DNA from: Rhizobium binae
GTDB lineage: Bacteria; Pseudomonadota; Alphaproteobacteria; Rhizobiales; Rhizobiaceae
Direction of reading: 5' to 3'
NCBI RefSeq assembly: GCF_017357225.1
Contig: NZ_CP071604.1
Span: 2,793,001-2,857,000 of the forward strand
Length of the DNA stretch: 64,000 nt
Shown here: positions 61,221 to 64,000 of the stretch, in pieces
Numbering within the stretch: the stretch's first letter is position 1
How the letters are laid out: every line of letters starts with the position of its first letter
Position numbers and translations under genes: made by a program
The notes under the pieces: generated by a model
What the model was told of the DNA's origin: nothing
Seen by the model: the letters and a program-made list of their open reading frames with translations, nothing else
Databases searched by the model: none

Positions 61221-62013
61221 TCTTCGCGCCCTATACAAATCAGACAGGATTCTACTCCACGTAAGCGTTCCGGCCCACTTGCTAGGGGCTGTCCCGTTCC
61301 GCGAGCGCGGTGAGCGCCGGACTCAAAAAATGCCCCGCCGAGACGGGGCAAGTCTGGCAACGAACCACACGGAGGAACACCGTGCGATCCTACTGTATTA
61401 ACGAAAGGGCGCCTGCGAAGTTCCCTTAGGGTTCCGGACTGAGGGTCGCTACTCGCACCACTGATTCCTTTGGTAAGGTCGCGCGAATCTTCCTGCAGGA
61501 CCGGAGTTCTACAAGCGAAATGCCCCGCCAGGACGGAGCATTTCGTATTACATGATGCCGCCTTAGCGATACCGCACGGAGGGGCGCGGCAATTTAAGAA
61601 TGACATAGTCCGAAAAATCTTCAATTTACCTGAATTTACTAATCCGTCCGCGGAACTAGTCTTGCATTGAGATCAACTTGACTTAGGGTCTGACCCAACA
61701 TTTCTGACATTACCTACGCGGCTCGGAATTGGCCAAATCGTCATCCGGTCACGTGAGTCCGGATCCGCAGACAGCCAACGCTCATCGCAGAGGCGGCGCC
61801 TCTGCAGGTCCTATCCTTTTGAGCCGCAGAGATCGGCCGAGACGATCGGCGCAACCACTCCGGCGATCAGGAGCGGCTGCGTCGCCTAGGACCATAGACG
61901 GTACCCTGAACCGGACCTCAGTCCGATGTGCAAGGCGCGATAGCAATCTATCCTTCAAATTAGTTCACGTCGTGCGGCGCACGGCATCTGATGGTTCCAT
62001 TCGGAGGAGAGCG
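61221..62013. other. long non-coding stretch with repeated hairpins
   Basis: No gene is supported in 793 bp. Perfect or near-perfect stems are TGCCCCG/CGGGGCA (61331-61350), CGAAATGCCCCG/CGGAGCATTTCG (61516-61545) and GCAGAGGC/GCCTCTGC (61787-61805). The first two share the ATGCCCCGCC core, and each is followed by CACGGAGG. After the first, a GTG at 61382 behind ACGGAGGAACACC opens a 15-codon frame to 61429. Bases 61676-62013 lead to the glycine-rich protein gene and should include its promoter. Confidence 0.45.
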
Positions 62014-62664
62014 ATGCGGATAGCAACCTTAGCGTCCCTGGCTGTGCTTTCGCTGGCAGTTGCAGCAAGCCCGGCAACAATTGTCGGGCTCGACATGGCT
62101 GCACTTGCAAAGGACGGCGGCAATGGTGGCGGGGGCGGCAGCGGCGGCGGACATGGCGGCGGCAACGGCGGCGGTCATGGCGGCGGCAACGGAAACGGTG
62201 GCGGGCGGAGCAGCGGTTCCGATCATGGCAACTCCAAATCGCAATCCGTGAGAGGCAAATCATCAGAGGCGCCGGGTAAATCCCAATCCGGCAAGACGGA
62301 CATCGCAACCACCAGCAAGAAAGAGAAGAATCTTTCGGCGCAGATGGCCGGCCTGAATTCCTTGAAGCGGAATTACCGGGCTCTGATGAACACATCCGAC
62401 CCGCGCATGGCCGCCATCTCGGCCTATGCCGTGGCTTATGCCCAATATGAAATCGATAACGGAATCGAGCCTTCTGCCGACGATCCCCTGCTGGGCGATC
62501 AGGCGCTGGAGGATGCCTTGGCTTCAGCAACCAAGACCGGCGAGGTCAGCCCGGCGGTTCTGGACGAAGCCAAGACCATTCTCGGGGTTGGCGACGCCGA
62601 CGGCAAGATTGATCAGATCCGTACCTCGCTCGAGAACGCCGCGTCGGCGACGTCAGATGAATAG
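62014..62664 (+). CDS. exported glycine-rich hypothetical protein
   Basis: This 216-residue protein has a signal peptide (MRIATLASLAVLSLAVAASP), a Gly/Asn/His-rich low-complexity region at residues 35-70 (GGGHGGGNGGG type), a Ser/Lys-rich linker and a helical C-terminal domain (about 105-216) with LNSLKRNYRALMNTSDPRMA and YAVAYAQYEI. The last part looks folded and conserved, similar to many rhizobial cell-envelope proteins of unknown role. GGAGGAGAGCG sets the ATG at 62014; the frame upstream is not coding. A strong terminator follows. Confidence 0.75.
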   Translation: MRIATLASLAVLSLAVAASPATIVGLDMAALAKDGGNGGGGGSGGGHGGGNGGGHGGGNGNGGGRSSGSDHGNSKSQSVRGKSSEAPGKSQSGKTDIATTSKKEKNLSAQMAGLNSLKRNYRALMNTSDPRMAAISAYAVAYAQYEIDNGIEPSADDPLLGDQALEDALASATKTGEVSPAVLDEAKTILGVGDADGKIDQIRTSLENAASATSDE

Positions 62665-62722
62665 CCACGAGTGAGTTGCGAGCGGTGCGAAGCCACCGGA
62701 ATAGCTTCGCACCGAACTATAG

Positions 62723-62767
62723 GAGCATTTCCGATTTTGTTTGAGTTCGGAAATGCTCTATTTTTTT
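62723..62767 (+). terminator. rho-independent terminator
   Basis: GAGCATTTCCGA (62723-62734) and TCGGAAATGCTC (62747-62758) form a perfect 12-bp stem with a 12-nt loop, followed by TATTTTTTT. This is a textbook intrinsic terminator 58 bp behind the glycine-rich protein gene. Confidence 0.85.
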
Positions 62768-62907
62768 GCCAACTCACCGGCAGGCCCAAAAAGGCCGCGA
62801 TCTCCGCACCGACACTGAAGATATCCGTCCTTAAGGTGCCTCTCATTCGGCTGCCGCAATCAACCGGGTCGAGACCCGTGGCTCGATCCCGGTTGGGCTA
62901 GGGGCAG

Positions 62908-63312
62908 TTATCGGTACGAATGCATGACGGAACTCCGATCCTTCGCTCCATATATCTCCGCAGAGCCGCAAGTTGGCTGGACGATCGCGTAGGTCGCTTC
63001 GGCAGATGCGTTCGATCGTCGCAAGGCCACAATCGCATCCTGGGGTCCTTTCCAGCGATCAGGAAGTTTCGAACGCTCCCAGATAGCGGACAGCTGCCCA
63101 GATCCGGCACTGCCTTTCAAAATCTCGGTCACCTCGAACGTCACCCGCACCTTGGAGCGCATTTCCAAGAGGTCATAGCTGATCAGCGTTCCGCGAATGA
63201 TCAGATCGGCCTCGAACAGACCGGAGAACATTGGACGAGGCACGGCGCACGCATGCGCGCTCACCGGGGCGGTGCTGATGACTAGCAACGTTGACAGCAG
63301 CAATCGCTTCAT
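62908..63312 (-). CDS. small exported hypothetical protein
   Basis: This 134-residue protein has a signal peptide (MKRLLLSTLLVISTAPVSAHA) and cysteines near the N- and C-termini of the mature chain (ACAVPRP and VQPTCGS) that could form a disulfide. The centre (ADLIIRGTLISYDLLEMRSK and VRVTFEVTEILKG) has the look of a TIMP/netrin-like or OB-fold strand pattern seen in secreted proteins of unknown role. I assign no function. It converges with the glycine-rich gene. Confidence 0.65.
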   Translation of the reverse strand: MKRLLLSTLLVISTAPVSAHACAVPRPMFSGLFEADLIIRGTLISYDLLEMRSKVRVTFEVTEILKGSAGSGQLSAIWERSKLPDRWKGPQDAIVALRRSNASAEATYAIVQPTCGSAEIYGAKDRSSVMHSYR

Positions 63313-63417
63313 TCAGCCACCATATTTATGCGAAAGCTTTATCGAACCCCAGTCATGACAATGCGTCAAGCTCGTGAGGCGTTTCGGTGCTGGCCTGCTT
63401 TCCGAACCCTCTCACTC

Positions 63418-64000
63418 TCAAGCCGCCTTCCCAACCACCGCCTCGCCCATCGCCTGCGGCTTGCCGAGCAGATAGCCCTGCGCCTCGTCGCACTGTTCTT
63501 CGAGCAGCGTATCGAGCTGCGCCTGCGTCTCCACGCCTTCGGCCAGCACCGGCACTTCAAGGCTGCGGCCAAGCGCCAGGATGGCGCGGACGATGGCCTT
63601 GGATTGGGGGCTGGTCTCGACCTCGGCCATGAAGCTCTTGTCGAGCTTGATCTTGTCGAAGGGGAAGGAGCGCAGCGTTTCCAGCGAGGAGTAACCGGTG
63701 CCGAAATCGTCGATGGCGATCGAGACGCCGAGCGCCTTGATCTCCCGCATCGTGCGCAGCGCCTTCTCCTTGTCGACGATGATCGAGCTTTCGGTGATCT
63801 CGATTTCAAGACGGTGCGGGTTCAAGCCGGTCTCAGCGAGGATGGCTGAGATGACGGCAGCCATGTCGGCATGGCCGAGCTGGACCGGCGACAGGTTGAC
63901 GGCGATCTTGTAGCCGTTGTTCCAGCTCGCCGCCTCCCGGCAGGCTTCCCTGAGCACCCACTCGCCGATCGGCAGGATCGCGCCGCATTCCTCGGCAAGC
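63418..64000 (-). CDS. EAL-domain protein (3' part, gene runs off the right edge)
   Basis: The minus strand is open from the window edge to a stop at 63418, giving about 193 residues. It holds the second half of an EAL phosphodiesterase domain: IPIG-like ILPIGEWVLREACREAASW, KIAVNLSPVQL, LEIEITESSI, AIDDFGTGYSSL, FDKIKLDKSF, LAEGVETQAQL and QGYLLGKPQ. All visible catalytic positions match active c-di-GMP phosphodiesterases. Whether GGDEF or sensor domains precede it lies outside the window. It is a second c-di-GMP enzyme within 10 kb of the signalling cluster. Confidence 0.88.
   Translation of the reverse strand, partial: LAEECGAILPIGEWVLREACREAASWNNGYKIAVNLSPVQLGHADMAAVISAILAETGLNPHRLEIEITESSIIVDKEKALRTMREIKALGVSIAIDDFGTGYSSLETLRSFPFDKIKLDKSFMAEVETSPQSKAIVRAILALGRSLEVPVLAEGVETQAQLDTLLEEQCDEAQGYLLGKPQAMGEAVVGKAA

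Noticed and set aside
61729..62013. 95-codon N-terminal extension of the glycine-rich protein
   Set aside because: The added residues are Arg/Ser-rich and would precede a clear signal peptide with its own strong ribosome site.

Overview
The window looks like about 64 kb of a Rhizobium-type genome (Rhizobiales, probably the R. leguminosarum/R. etli group). The evidence is consistently GC-rich coding DNA and rhizobial gene content: an alternative aa3 oxidase cluster of the coxMNOP type, a short second FtsZ lacking the C-terminal tail, a DUF3141-pta-ackA-fabI operon, a Blh-type persulfide dioxygenase, Kup, and imperfect palindromic intergenic repeats. I cannot tell chromosome from large plasmid. 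I see no tRNA, rRNA, CRISPR array, insertion sequence or phage gene.

Layout. 1-10.5 kb: the N-terminal half of an ABC exporter, small enzymes (GFA, VOC, GNAT, dapB paralogue, ornithine cyclodeaminase family), a nucleotidyltransferase fragment, a frameshifted AraC regulator opposite a phytanoyl-CoA-dioxygenase-like gene, and a PLP decarboxylase. 10.5-19 kb: a secreted CHAP-like hydrolase, a cation/proton antiporter divergent from kup, a Tat-exported intradiol dioxygenase, and two tandem beta-helix proteins. 19-22.6 kb: a hemerythrin-like protein divergent from two flavin-reductase-fold proteins, one fused to GAF and winged-helix-like domains. 22.6-28 kb: fabI, ackA, pta and a DUF3141 gene in one operon. 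28-34 kb: a MacB-like ABC efflux set (membrane fusion protein, ATPase, two permeases) and a membrane-anchored AraC regulator. 34.9-40 kb: cytochrome oxidase subunits II, I, III, III and IV plus a cytochrome c. 40-47 kb: MYG1-like hydrolase, Blh, ftsZ2 and a VCBS-domain surface protein. 47-53 kb: an XRE/MmyB regulator divergent from an SDR enzyme, small hydrophilic proteins behind GGAAC-N16-GGTT (EcfG-type) promoters, and stress or detoxification enzymes. 53-60 kb: a signalling cluster. 60-64 kb: a secreted SGNH/sialate-esterase-like protein, a glycine-rich exported protein, a small exported protein, and an EAL-domain gene running off the right end.

The most interesting region is 53112-59770. 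A GGDEF-EAL protein is followed by five tightly packed genes: a degenerate HATPase-like protein, a STAS domain fused to a SAM methyltransferase, a membrane Cache-HAMP-SpoIIE phosphatase, an HATPase-like protein with intact N and G boxes, and a stand-alone STAS protein. Its logic resembles the SiaABCD partner-switching pathway of Pseudomonas (phosphatase, kinase, STAS-like target, c-di-GMP enzyme). The methyltransferase fusion and the doubled kinase/STAS pairs are features I do not recognise from a described system.

Several genes are broken: the DUF925 fragment, the AraC regulator, a DUF1772-like membrane gene and a DUF1778 antitoxin start. Intergenic palindromic repeats run into the ends of at least three coding regions, so some automatically chosen starts and C-termini there are likely to be repeat-derived.
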